A stretch of 15,392 nucleotides of DNA from Paracoccaceae bacterium (GTDB lineage Bacteria; Pseudomonadota; Alphaproteobacteria; Rhodobacterales; Rhodobacteraceae). Under the pieces are notes generated by a model. It was not told where the DNA came from and made no database searches. It worked only from the letters and a program-made list of their open reading frames with translations. The translations under genes were made by a program, and so were the position numbers. The stretch spans positions 1 to 15,392 of the forward strand of contig JAHRVZ010000247.1 in the NCBI GenBank assembly GCA_019090405.1, given 5' to 3'. Below, piece after piece: positions 1-6,760 of the stretch; position 1 is the first letter of the stretch, and each line of letters begins with the position of its first letter.

Positions 1-72
1 GATGGCCTGGCGCTGTCCGGCGTGTACCGCCATTGCCTCTGCCATCTTAAAGACGTTCAGGTTTGTGAACAT
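1..72 (-). CDS. flgB: Flagellar basal-body rod protein FlgB, N-terminal fragment (cut by left edge)
   Basis: Only the first 24 codons are inside the window, read from an ATG at 72-70. They give MFTNLNVFKMAEAMAVHAGQ followed by RQAI. This matches the start of FlgB in Rhodobacterales, where a short helix with an 'A..AHAG.RQ' pattern precedes the conserved region ending in a NIAN-type motif, which here lies outside the window. FlgB is a proximal rod subunit of the flagellar basal body, exported by the flagellar type III apparatus and located in the periplasm. A purine-rich GAGGGAG ribosome binding site sits about 7 nt upstream of the ATG. The gene diverges from fliI, and flgB usually begins an flgB-flgC-fliE rod operon. 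Identification rests on a very short stretch plus the flagellar context, so it is probable rather than certain. Confidence 0.72.
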   Translation of the reverse strand, partial: MFTNLNVFKMAEAMAVHAGQRQAI

Positions 73-161
73 CGGGGCTTCTCCCTCGATTGATTTCAAC
101 CAAGGCTTAACCCTGATTCGTTTAAAAACTGTTGTCAGGACACATTGAAAGGCGAAGAAAC
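73..161. promoter_or_regulatory. Divergent flgB / fliI promoter region
   Basis: This 89-nt gap must carry the promoters of both flgB (leftward) and fliI (rightward). It holds a TTAACC at 107-112 and a second TTAA at 122-125. TTAA half-sites are the core of CtrA-binding sequences in alphaproteobacteria, and flagellar genes of Rhodobacterales are commonly under CtrA control. The spacing here (11 nt between the TTAA boxes) is not the canonical 7 nt, so the CtrA reading is tentative. No convincing sigma70, sigma54 or sigma28 box was recognised. Confidence 0.35.
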
Positions 162-1502
162 GTGCATTCAGAAATTGACGGGCTTTTGGCAGAAATCAAA
201 TCTTTGCAAATTTCACGACCGGTTGGTCGGGTCGTTGGCGTGCAGGGCGGGATGATTGAAATTCATGGTCTGACAGACGTGGCCAGAACCGGTGACCTAA
301 TCACGGTTCATCGAAAAAATGGGTTACCTCTGATGGGTGAAATATCAAAAATCGACCCTGAATTGATATATATGCTCCCTGAATCGTCGCCTGTGAGCGT
401 TGCATTGGCGGATCGGGCCACCCTTAAACGAACACCCGAATTTGCCCCCGACGCGCATTGGATTGGGCGTGTTATTGATCCGTTTGGCCGCCCTCTGGAC
501 GGAAAACCCTTGCTTCGTGGAGCAATATCTCGGGACCTGATGGCTTTACCAGCCGCTGCCGCGAACCGCGATTCTATGGGGGAACGGCTGGCCACAGGGC
601 TTGCCGTTCTCAATACAATTTTACCTATTGTTGAAGGGCAACGTGTTGGGCTTTTTGCCGGATCCGGTGTCGGAAAATCACAATTACTCGCTACGCTCGC
701 CCGAAATATGCAAGCCGATGTCGTTGTTATTGCGCTAATCGGAGAACGCGGTCGCGAAGTTAACGACTTTGTTGAACGCGTCATGGGTCCGGAAAGCATG
801 AAGCGTGCGGTCGTGATTGCAGCCACTTCAGATCAATCTGCCCTGACTCGGCGACGTTGCGCCTGGTCAGCCATGACCGTTGCTGAGCATTTCCGGAACA
901 AAGGACTGAATGTGCTTTTCCTTGCAGATTCCATTACGCGATTTGCCGAAGCACATCGGGAAATTTCAGTACCTGCAGGAGAAGCGCCTGTTTTGCGTGG
1001 GTTTCCCCCATCAGTTACTCCTTTGATAACAGGGCTTTGTGAACGGGCAGGTCCCGGGGTTGGCGGTCAGGGCTCAATCACTGCTGTTTTTAGCGTTTTG
1101 GTTGCAGGGTCAGATATGGATGAACCAATCGCCGACATTTTGCGCGGCGTACTGGACGGTCACATCATTTTAAGCCGCGACATTGCTGAACGCGGCAGAT
1201 ACCCAGCTATTGACGTTGGAAAATCTGTGTCGAGGTCATTGCCATTGGCTGCGTCCGATGCTGAAAATACGACTATATCAGAAGTGCGTAAACTGCTGGG
1301 ATACTACGAGAAATCAGAGGTCATGATCAATGCAGGGCTCTACACTCCGGGTGCTGATCCTGACCTGGATCGCGCGATAAAGGCCTGGCCTGAACTCGAT
1401 AGTTTTTTCGCTCGCCCCGATAGAGAGGGGATCAGCCACAGCTTTGATCGACTTGGTCTGATTCTACGTCGGGCCGCATTTCCAAAAGATCGACAAACCT
1501 AA
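162..1502 (+). CDS. fliI: Flagellum-specific ATPase FliI (type III export ATPase)
   Basis: FliI is the cytoplasmic ATPase of the flagellar type III export gate. It forms a hexamer resembling the F1 beta subunit and drives release and unfolding of export substrates. Counting from the GTG at 162 the protein has 446 residues, normal for the family. Visible features are an N-terminal beta-barrel (about residues 15-90), the Walker A loop AGSGVGKS (about 166-173), the IGERGREV motif (about 193-200), and Walker B VLFLADS followed by ITRFAEA (about 251-263). A C-terminal helical domain follows. An upstream in-frame TTG at 132 would add 10 residues but has no ribosome binding site. The GTG at 162 follows AAGGCG at a 7-nt spacing, the same arrangement as the GntR gene's start, so it is preferred. 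The gene stands alone on this strand, diverges from flgB and converges on the DUF1217 gene. Confidence 0.95.
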   Translation: MHSEIDGLLAEIKSLQISRPVGRVVGVQGGMIEIHGLTDVARTGDLITVHRKNGLPLMGEISKIDPELIYMLPESSPVSVALADRATLKRTPEFAPDAHWIGRVIDPFGRPLDGKPLLRGAISRDLMALPAAAANRDSMGERLATGLAVLNTILPIVEGQRVGLFAGSGVGKSQLLATLARNMQADVVVIALIGERGREVNDFVERVMGPESMKRAVVIAATSDQSALTRRRCAWSAMTVAEHFRNKGLNVLFLADSITRFAEAHREISVPAGEAPVLRGFPPSVTPLITGLCERAGPGVGGQGSITAVFSVLVAGSDMDEPIADILRGVLDGHIILSRDIAERGRYPAIDVGKSVSRSLPLAASDAENTTISEVRKLLGYYEKSEVMINAGLYTPGADPDLDRAIKAWPELDSFFARPDREGISHSFDRLGLILRRAAFPKDRQT

Positions 1503-1554
1503 TACCCAACGCCTCTAGGTTTACGAATTACATGCTGCTTTCATATTAGACTTA

Positions 1555-1572
1555 CAAACTTGGAGAAGTTTG
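1555..1572 (+). terminator. Weak hairpin in the fliI / DUF1217 convergent gap
   Basis: A perfect 7-bp inverted repeat, CAAACTT-GGAG-AAGTTTG, lies 52 nt past the fliI stop, with a T5 run at about 1587-1591. The stem has only two G:C pairs and the T run is not adjacent, so this is a poor intrinsic terminator. It is the only structured element I see in the 148-nt gap between the convergent stops. Confidence 0.25.
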
Positions 1573-1650
1573 GACCCAAATAATTTGTTTTTGCAAAAGT
1601 TACCTGACCCCAGCTATTTAGTGACCGACCCTACCTTGTTCTTCACCAAT

Positions 1651-2451
1651 TCACTGAATTGCCGCTTGCAACAAAACCAGTGCGTTCGATCCCGAAGAGT
1701 TTACGCCACCAGTTTCAGAGATTTGTGATCTTGCAAGATACAAATTTGTTATCCGCTCGAGTGACTCTGGCTCGCGAAACTGTTGAATACTGTCATTTCC
1801 GGTAAACTGCTCTAGTCGTTCTTTGAATACGCCAAGCTGACGATCGAGGTCGATTTGCCCAAATGCCTCTGGCAGACCCAGCGCTGTCTCAAAAAGAGAC
1901 CGCAAAGGCGCCGTTCCCATTACTTTATACCAAAGTGTATCATCACTCGCATCACTGTTTGCCAGGTCGACCAGCGAATGCTGTGTATAGAGCGCTATGC
2001 GTAGCGTTTCATCGGTTTCCCCCACTGCTATCTCAAACTCTTGTGCTTTGTGGCTATCCAAAATTTCGCCCATGCTGGCGACATCACCGGTCTTTACGGT
2101 TTCACCCGGTCCAAATCCAAAGGCCTGGCTAAATTTACTATACCGATCGTCGGCCAACCGATTGGCCAAAGCGGAATCCGCCGAAGTACCATCTTCAAGA
2201 ATTTTCTGAATAAAATAGCGATTGTCCAGGTCATCTTTCAAACCAAATGCGCCCAGCGCAACACCAAGCAAGCGTCGATCTGAAACAAGATCGCTTGCAG
2301 ATTGAATCGAGCCGATATTTTGCTCAAAATAATCGGTATCGCGCTCAAGAACGGCGGACTTTCCAAATGCTTCATATTGAGCGTCATATGTACGCTCAAT
2401 AAATCGCCAGCCCGCCAATCCGGACCCAACAACAACGGGCTGATAGCTCAT
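1651..2451 (-). CDS. DUF1217 family flagellar-cluster protein
   Basis: This is a 266-residue protein recognised as a DUF1217 member by its N-terminus (MSYQPVVVGSGLAGWRFIER) and the following pattern of YDAQYEAFGKS, DYF, DLVSDRRLL and GAFGL. DUF1217 proteins are found in flagellar gene clusters of Rhodobacterales and Rhizobiales, but I know of no established biochemical role. It looks soluble, with no signal peptide or membrane segment, is mostly helical, and has a Ser/Asn-rich C-terminus (GGVNSSGSNALVLLQAAIQ). The start is the ATG at 2451, which overlaps the flbT stop by 4 nt (ATGA) and indicates translational coupling. An extension of 21 codons further upstream stays open but lies inside flbT and is unlikely. 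It is the last gene of the flagellin-flaF-flbT block. Possible roles are flagellar export or assembly, or support of FlbT, none shown by sequence alone. Confidence 0.85.
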   Translation of the reverse strand: MSYQPVVVGSGLAGWRFIERTYDAQYEAFGKSAVLERDTDYFEQNIGSIQSASDLVSDRRLLGVALGAFGLKDDLDNRYFIQKILEDGTSADSALANRLADDRYSKFSQAFGFGPGETVKTGDVASMGEILDSHKAQEFEIAVGETDETLRIALYTQHSLVDLANSDASDDTLWYKVMGTAPLRSLFETALGLPEAFGQIDLDRQLGVFKERLEQFTGNDSIQQFREPESLERITNLYLARSQISETGGVNSSGSNALVLLQAAIQ

Positions 2452-2852
2452 AGCGCGCGCGACGCAAACAAGCGATCTTCGCGTGGCAACAGATCGCGCA
2501 ACGCCTTGAGGCATTTGTAATATTGCTCCTCAATCAAAGCCTCGGTGGCCCTTGCCAATGATGAACGACTGTCAGCATCGACAAATACCTGACTCAGATC
2601 CTCGATCAGACCTAACAAAGGTTGGCGAGCAGTTTCCGGGTCACTATCACCTGTCAAAATCAACTGAGCAGCATAGCAGACTCGTCGCACTGGCGTTGTA
2701 GCCTCATTCGGGTGAATGGCGTCACGCAGACGCAATATGTTTGCCTCTGGTGACATGATCGACAGGCGTGACCTCCTGTCTCCATTTTCGATGACGGCTC
2801 CGTTGATCAAAATGCGCTCACGTGGGCCCAGTTTTAAGACTAGTCCGGCCAT
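2448..2852 (-). CDS. flbT: Flagellin post-transcriptional regulator FlbT
   Basis: FlbT is a small cytoplasmic regulator. In Caulobacter it acts on the 5' untranslated region of flagellin mRNA and limits flagellin synthesis until hook assembly is complete. Other alphaproteobacteria use it as a positive or negative flagellin regulator. The 134-residue product begins MAGLVLKLGPRERILINGAV, the characteristic FlbT beginning (L.LKPGER..INGAV), and continues with an ENGDRRSRL segment and a helical C-terminal part (RATEALIEEQYYKCLKALRDLLPRE) typical of the family. The ATG at 2852 is chosen because AGGAG sits about 9 nt upstream, inside the end of flaF. Nine in-frame codons further upstream would enter flaF. 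It follows flaF with 1 nt between stop and start, and its stop overlaps the DUF1217 start. Confidence 0.93.
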   Translation of the reverse strand: MAGLVLKLGPRERILINGAVIENGDRRSRLSIMSPEANILRLRDAIHPNEATTPVRRVCYAAQLILTGDSDPETARQPLLGLIEDLSQVFVDADSRSSLARATEALIEEQYYKCLKALRDLLPREDRLFASRAL

Positions 2853-2853
2853 A

Positions 2854-3225
2854 TCATTCTGCTCCTGTCCGAAGACCACGCAAAATGGCCAGGTTGATTT
2901 CTAATAGTGGTGCAACATCTTCCCGGCGCGCGAGAACTTTGCTGGTATGTTGCCGTGTGAATTCTGCCAGATAAAAAATCCGGGCTTTCAGCTCTTTGGG
3001 CAACGAGTTGTTTTTATCGGCAACATCAATTGCGAAAATTTGCCACATTTTGTTGTTGCTTTGCATTGCGTCAACCAAAGCAGCAAATCCATCCGGCCCT
3101 TTTGCGGCCGCTGTTTTAAGCTTATAAGTAATTCGGGCAATCGCGTCGTATTCTGTTCCGCGAGTCGTTCGGATCGGCGACGATGCGGTTGAATAGGCGC
3201 GCTGCGCCTGAGAAATGGCGTTCAC
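2854..3225 (-). CDS. flaF: Flagellar biosynthesis regulator FlaF
   Basis: FlaF is the partner of FlbT. In Caulobacter it is needed for flagellin synthesis or export and works with FlbT to couple flagellin translation to assembly. The 123-residue protein has the family's all-helical pattern: an N-terminal 'AQRAYSTA' with 'TTRGTEYDAIARIT', a central 'MWQIFAIDVADKNNSLPKELKARIFYLAEFTR' region (here about residues 60-92), and a C-terminal 'LLEINLAILRGLR'. The start is a GTG at 3225-3223, preceded by GAGGA at about 6 nt. No ATG exists near this point, so the non-ATG start is well supported. It lies 68 nt behind the flagellin stop and directly precedes flbT, so the three genes are probably co-transcribed. 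Confidence 0.92.
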   Translation of the reverse strand: MNAISQAQRAYSTASSPIRTTRGTEYDAIARITYKLKTAAAKGPDGFAALVDAMQSNNKMWQIFAIDVADKNNSLPKELKARIFYLAEFTRQHTSKVLARREDVAPLLEINLAILRGLRTGAE

Positions 3226-3261
3226 GTCGTGTCCTCACATATTTTGTCTAAGGGTTAGGGT

Positions 3262-3286
3262 GGTCGGGGCGCGTTACGCCCCAACC
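3262..3286 (-). terminator. Stem-loop after flagellin (attenuator or mRNA 3' stabiliser)
   Basis: Read on the minus strand, an imperfect inverted repeat begins 7 nt after the flagellin stop. The stem is GGTTGGGGCG paired with CGCCCCGACC (10 bp, one G:T pair) around a TAACG loop. It is GC-rich and strong, but is followed by ACCCTAACCC, not a T run, so it is not a classical intrinsic terminator. It may stabilise the flagellin mRNA 3' end or reduce read-through into flaF-flbT, giving abundant flagellin and less regulator. That role is inference. Confidence 0.5.
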
Positions 3287-3293
3287 AAAGAAC

Positions 3294-4508
3294 TTAGCGG
3301 AACAACGACAGAATCGTTTGCGGTGCCTGATTTGCAATCGACAGCGATTGCACACCAAGCTGTTGCTGCACTTGAAGCGCCTGCAATCGGGCCGAGGCGG
3401 CCTCCATGTTGGCGTCTACCATGGCTCCGATTCCGGACTTTAGAGAATCCGTCAGGTTCGAAACAAAATTGGATTGAGTCGCTATCCGCCCCTGAGCCGA
3501 ACCAAACGACGCTCCCGCATCAATTGAGGTGCTGATCAGTGATTCAATTGATGCCAAAGCTGCAGTCGCGCCAGAACCAGTGGAAACGTCAATCGCTGCC
3601 ATAGCACCCAAACCACCAGAACCCGCGTTGGTAAACTGACCCGAAACTGTCAGGTCATCACCGCCGGAATTGTCAAATACCAATTCACCTGGCGAGCCGC
3701 TGTCATAATCAACAGTCAAGCCTGCGATACCAAGACTATCAATTTTGCCTTTCAAAGCGACGGCAACGATGTCTGATGTGGTTGTTGCTGCGGCATCGTC
3801 AGCGGTCACTGTATATGATACCGACTGATCGCCGATTGCAAAGCTGACCTTGTCACCTTCAGCAAAGGCTGACCCGGCAGAGTCATCAATCGTGATTGTG
3901 TCGGTCCCACCGCCATTGTCGAGCGACAAAACAACCGTATCGCCGTTTGTAGAGGGGGTACCACCGCTGCTACCAAAAATGTCGTTGGCGGTATAACTAC
4001 CTGTCGACATATCCTGAGCTGTAACGGTGATTGAACTTGCGGTCACGCCACCTGAACTGTCGCGGTCAAGCGACGCCAGAATGTCAGCAGAACTGGTCGA
4101 ACCGTCCACCAAATTCAACCCGTTAAACTGCGCTGCAGACACGACGGAATTGATCTGGTCCTTTAACGCAGTAACATCATCATTGATTTTGCTGCGATCA
4201 ACATTGTCTTCTTGTGCGGCGACGATCTTACCTTTCATCTGGGTCAAAAGGTCGGTGATTGTTTCAGCGGCGTTGGCGGCAACTGCGACTGTGGCCTCTC
4301 CAAGCCCCAGACTGTCCGAAATCGCCTGAAACCCGTTAACATCAGACTCCATCACTTTGGAAATTGCCCAGACTGCTGAGTTATCCTTGGCTGATCCGAT
4401 CCGTTTACCGGTCGAAATTTCGCCCTGAACATCCGCCAGGTTCTGGTTGATTCCCTGAAGTGTTTGCAGCGCAACCATGGCACTGTTGTTTGTCAGAATG
4501 CTTGACAT
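3294..4508 (-). CDS. fliC: Flagellin (filament subunit)
   Basis: This is the flagellar filament subunit, exported through the flagellar type III channel and polymerised beneath the cap. The 404-residue protein has the conserved N-terminal D0/D1 helices (MSSILTNNSAMVALQTLQGI, then 'EISTGKRIGSAKDNSAVWAIS', to about residue 140). A variable Gly/Ser/Asp/Thr-rich beta domain follows (about 140-300), then the C-terminal D1/D0 helices ending 'LSIANQAPQTILSLFR'. It has no cysteine, as usual for flagellins, and the middle domain is acidic. The ATG at 4508 follows AAGGA at about 8 nt. It lies downstream of the FlgN-like chaperone with a long leader and upstream of flaF-flbT, the expected regulators. 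Only one flagellin gene is in the window; others could exist elsewhere. Confidence 0.96.
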   Translation of the reverse strand: MSSILTNNSAMVALQTLQGINQNLADVQGEISTGKRIGSAKDNSAVWAISKVMESDVNGFQAISDSLGLGEATVAVAANAAETITDLLTQMKGKIVAAQEDNVDRSKINDDVTALKDQINSVVSAAQFNGLNLVDGSTSSADILASLDRDSSGGVTASSITVTAQDMSTGSYTANDIFGSSGGTPSTNGDTVVLSLDNGGGTDTITIDDSAGSAFAEGDKVSFAIGDQSVSYTVTADDAAATTTSDIVAVALKGKIDSLGIAGLTVDYDSGSPGELVFDNSGGDDLTVSGQFTNAGSGGLGAMAAIDVSTGSGATAALASIESLISTSIDAGASFGSAQGRIATQSNFVSNLTDSLKSGIGAMVDANMEAASARLQALQVQQQLGVQSLSIANQAPQTILSLFR

Positions 4509-4717
4509 AGCATAGATCCTTTAGTCATAGGGCAAGTTCCGCCCGGTTTCATCCCGCCCCCTTTGGACGGACTAACGTCTTTCTGACCGATACGATCTCT
4601 ATGATGTTGAAATCGTGCCACCTGATGTCAGGTGCAAGGAAATCATGCGTCAACATGTGCTAATAGAGTCCTAAAACCCCTTTGCTGCTTAGATTGCATT
4701 TTTTACAAATCCTGCGC
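4509..4717 (-). promoter_or_regulatory. Flagellin promoter and 5' leader with inverted repeats
   Basis: This 209-nt gap before flagellin is long compared with its neighbours and holds several elements on the minus strand. A perfect inverted repeat CACCTGA-CA-TCAGGTG lies at 4634-4619. A weak sigma70-like pair, TTGACG (4653-4648) with TGACAT (4630-4625) at 17-nt spacing, overlaps that repeat. A small hairpin GGGC-GGAACTT-GCCC (4544-4530) sits just upstream of the AAGGA ribosome binding site (about 4521-4517). FlbT is known in Caulobacter to act on the flagellin leader, so the hairpin next to the ribosome binding site is a reasonable candidate target, but this is inference. No sigma28 consensus was recognised. 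Confidence 0.45.
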
Positions 4718-5077
4718 TTATGCCCGTTTTTCAACTTGCGTAGATCTTTGATCCCCAAAGTGCTGCTTTCGTCCTCTTTCGTCATAAGTTTCCAGGCCGC
4801 TACGCACGCGTCTTAGTTCCGACATCCGGGTTGCAACCGCACGAATACCTTCCAGGGCACTGTCTAGCAGTGTTTGATTACGCATCACTTTCTGGTGCAA
4901 TCTGGCTAAGTTTTTGCGATCCAGATTATCCTGCGCATTCAGGCTTTCAACCAGGTATTCTTTTTGCGGCATCAATTGGCCAACTCGGTCTATATCGCCC
5001 TGCACCAATGCTTTTTTCTCGGAATCAAGTAGTTCATCCAGCTTATCAATCAGGGGTTGGAAGTTTTCAGATTTCAT
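4718..5077 (-). CDS. flgN: FlgN-like flagellar export chaperone
   Basis: This is a 119-residue, highly charged, almost entirely helical protein with no signal peptide or membrane segment. Its layout of long amphipathic helices (residues 5-50 'FQPLIDKLDELLDSEKKALV' and 'DIDRVGQLMPQKEYLVESL', then 55-95) matches FlgN-type chaperones. In other bacteria these bind the hook-filament junction proteins FlgK and FlgL and keep them ready for export. The assignment rests on fold-like pattern and position, because FlgN sequences are poorly conserved. The ATG at 5077 follows AAAGGAG at about 7 nt, a strong ribosome binding site. The start overlaps the upstream rod-binding gene by 11 nt, so the two are translated from one message. 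The C-terminal tail (about 98-119) is basic and probably disordered. Confidence 0.72.
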   Translation of the reverse strand: MKSENFQPLIDKLDELLDSEKKALVQGDIDRVGQLMPQKEYLVESLNAQDNLDRKNLARLHQKVMRNQTLLDSALEGIRAVATRMSELRRVRSGLETYDERGRKQHFGDQRSTQVEKRA

Positions 5078-5342
5078 TTTGAGTCTCCTTTAGAGCATTA
5101 AAAAACACCTCGGCCAGCCCGATTCCGCCAGCTTTGGTCATATGTTCCGCCTGCGCCCGGACCAAAAGGCTAGCAAACTGGTCTTCGCCAGCGCCGCCAC
5201 CCATAGATTCGCGGCTTTTGCCAAATCCCGAAGATTTTAACATTTCTGACAAAAACGTCGTTTCAAGGTCTTGTGCAGCCTGTCGCAGTGCAGCGTCGCC
5301 AGTATGCAAGGGCACATTGGACAATGGTAAAATTGAATTCAT
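5067..5342 (-). CDS. Rod-binding protein (FlgJ N-terminal domain / CheL-like)
   Basis: This 91-residue protein corresponds to the rod-binding domain (FlgJ N-terminal half, CheL-like). Visible family features are the helix 'ALRQAAQDLETTFLSEMLKS' (residues 18-37), the glycine-rich turn 'GGGAGEDQFASLLV' (48-61), and 'AGGIGLAEVFFNAL' near the C-terminus (72-85). In enterobacterial FlgJ this domain caps and helps assemble the rod while a C-terminal muramidase opens the peptidoglycan. Here only the rod-binding part exists, which is usual in alphaproteobacteria, where a separate hydrolase is supplied. The ATG at 5342 has GAGG at 7-nt spacing. It is the first gene of the minus-strand block and diverges from fliK. 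Confidence 0.85.
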   Translation of the reverse strand: MNSILPLSNVPLHTGDAALRQAAQDLETTFLSEMLKSSGFGKSRESMGGGAGEDQFASLLVRAQAEHMTKAGGIGLAEVFFNALKETQNEI

Positions 5343-5453
5343 TAAGTCGCCTCAGTGTTTGTGATTTCAACATCCTGCACGATTAGCGGTTAAAATTATC
5401 GTAACTTAAATGGTGCAGTGTTGACGGCGACTCGCAGGAAAGGTCGGGAACAG
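5343..5453. promoter_or_regulatory. Divergent promoter region between rod-binding gene and fliK
   Basis: This gap must drive the flagellin-side block leftward and fliK-flgD rightward. It contains TTAA (5390-5393), then 7 nt, then GTAA (5401-5404), and a further TTAA at 5406-5409. The first pair is one mismatch from the alphaproteobacterial CtrA site TTAA-N7-TTAA. This supports CtrA-type control, but by inspection only. A GGAAAGG at about 5438-5444 is the likely fliK ribosome binding site. Confidence 0.42.
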
Positions 5454-6752
5454 ATGCAGATTTCTATTGCTCAGTCACTTGTCGGGGATACCCCTGTTGA
5501 AGGTGGCAATATTACAGCAACAAAACCTGCGCGCGAAAACGCATTCAGCGCGCTTTTTTCACTGTTACAGCAGGAAGAACCCACGATAGACTCTGAGTCC
5601 GAGCCTGAAATGATCGACCAATCGGACACTGAAAATCCAGATGAATTGCCTATAATGGCAGAGGTCAAAACAAAACTGAACCAGCCCACCATCGCCGAAA
5701 TTGGAGTCGGCGATAAGAGGCAAGTCACTCCAAAGAAAGCGAACCCAATAGAAGTAATGCCGTTTTCGGCTAAACCACCTGTGGTAGCGTCGGCAGTTGC
5801 GCAGGAATTTGTTGGTCCTAGGCAAGTGGGATCAGCGGAATCTGCGCTTCAAACCATACCCAGCGTCGTGAACAACCCGGAAATTTTGAAAGGTGTCGAA
5901 GCCAAAATTTCCAAGCCGGAGGTCCACCAAACACCATCTGTAGAAATGGCAACAAAACACTTGCGGGGATCAAAAGGCGCCGATCTGGAACCGCAAAACC
6001 TATATAAAACATCAAACATGCAGCGCCTGAACATTCCGGCCAGCCAGGAAATTCAAATTTCACGGATGGCAGAATCTCACGCAAATGCCGTAGAAATGCA
6101 CAAGCAGAACTTGCAGCAAGATTATTCGAAACTGCCGGTTGAAAAACGTGCAATTGTTCCGAATCCGGCTGAGCATCTAAATACCGCAGACCGACCGCCC
6201 ATGCCTCCGACGTTTGCAACCGCTCAGGCTGAACCAGTTGGAACTGACGAAAGCACTAAAGATTTCAGTCCAATCTCAGAAATGTCCGAGTCAGATCTCG
6301 CGCGTTCAAACCTGAATGTCGGCACAAATTCAGCAACTTACGCAACCTCTGATGCGGTTCGTTCTGGTACAGTTCGGTCTGCGGGTACCCAGATGGTAGA
6401 CGCCATTATCCGGCATCCCGGTCAACCCGTCGAAGTGGCTCTAAATCCTGAAGAACTTGGACGAGTGCGCATTGCCTTAACAAATTTGGATACCGGCCTG
6501 AGCGTCTCGATTATGGCCGAACGACCTGAAACGCTTGAACTAATGCGCCGTCATATCGAACAGCTTGAAACTGAATTTCGCCAGTTGGGATATGAAAATA
6601 TTGGCTTTGAATTCTCTGGCGGAGACGCGCAAACATCAGGGCAGTCCGAATCCAACAGCCAACTTACGTCAGATCAGACGACAGATATTGCTGACCCAAC
6701 AAATCTTTCAACATTGTCTGCGCAAACTACTGGCTTAGATATAAGACTATAG
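5454..6752 (+). CDS. fliK: Flagellar hook-length control protein FliK
   Basis: FliK is an exported ruler that measures hook length and switches the export gate from rod/hook to filament substrates. The 432-residue product has the expected layout. A long, low-complexity, Pro/Glu/Ser/Thr-rich N-terminal and middle part is probably unstructured. A compact C-terminal Flg_hook domain (about residues 310-390) carries 'HPGQPVEVALNPEELGRVRI' followed by an 'IMAERPETLELMRRHIEQLE' helix. The L-x-P-x-x-LG-x-V-x-V signature of the family is readable there. The ATG at 5454 is chosen over an in-frame GTG at 5418 because GGAAAGG lies about 10 nt before the ATG, while nothing suitable precedes the GTG. flgD follows 8 nt after the stop, so the two form an operon. 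Confidence 0.9.
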   Translation: MQISIAQSLVGDTPVEGGNITATKPARENAFSALFSLLQQEEPTIDSESEPEMIDQSDTENPDELPIMAEVKTKLNQPTIAEIGVGDKRQVTPKKANPIEVMPFSAKPPVVASAVAQEFVGPRQVGSAESALQTIPSVVNNPEILKGVEAKISKPEVHQTPSVEMATKHLRGSKGADLEPQNLYKTSNMQRLNIPASQEIQISRMAESHANAVEMHKQNLQQDYSKLPVEKRAIVPNPAEHLNTADRPPMPPTFATAQAEPVGTDESTKDFSPISEMSESDLARSNLNVGTNSATYATSDAVRSGTVRSAGTQMVDAIIRHPGQPVEVALNPEELGRVRIALTNLDTGLSVSIMAERPETLELMRRHIEQLETEFRQLGYENIGFEFSGGDAQTSGQSESNSQLTSDQTTDIADPTNLSTLSAQTTGLDIRL

Positions 6753-6760
6753 GAAAATCA

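Noticed and set aside
308..826. 172-codon open frame on the minus strand inside fliI.
   Set aside because: It is fully contained in the well-conserved fliI gene and its product is a low-complexity Ser/Arg-rich chain with no family resemblance.
2302..2520. Small plus-strand open frames opposite the DUF1217 and flbT genes.
   Set aside because: They overlap well-supported minus-strand genes, lack good ribosome binding sites and resemble no known family.
4614..4620. TGGCACG (minus strand), like a sigma54 -24 element, upstream of flagellin.
   Set aside because: The required TTGC-type -12 element is missing at the correct spacing, so a sigma54 promoter is not supported.
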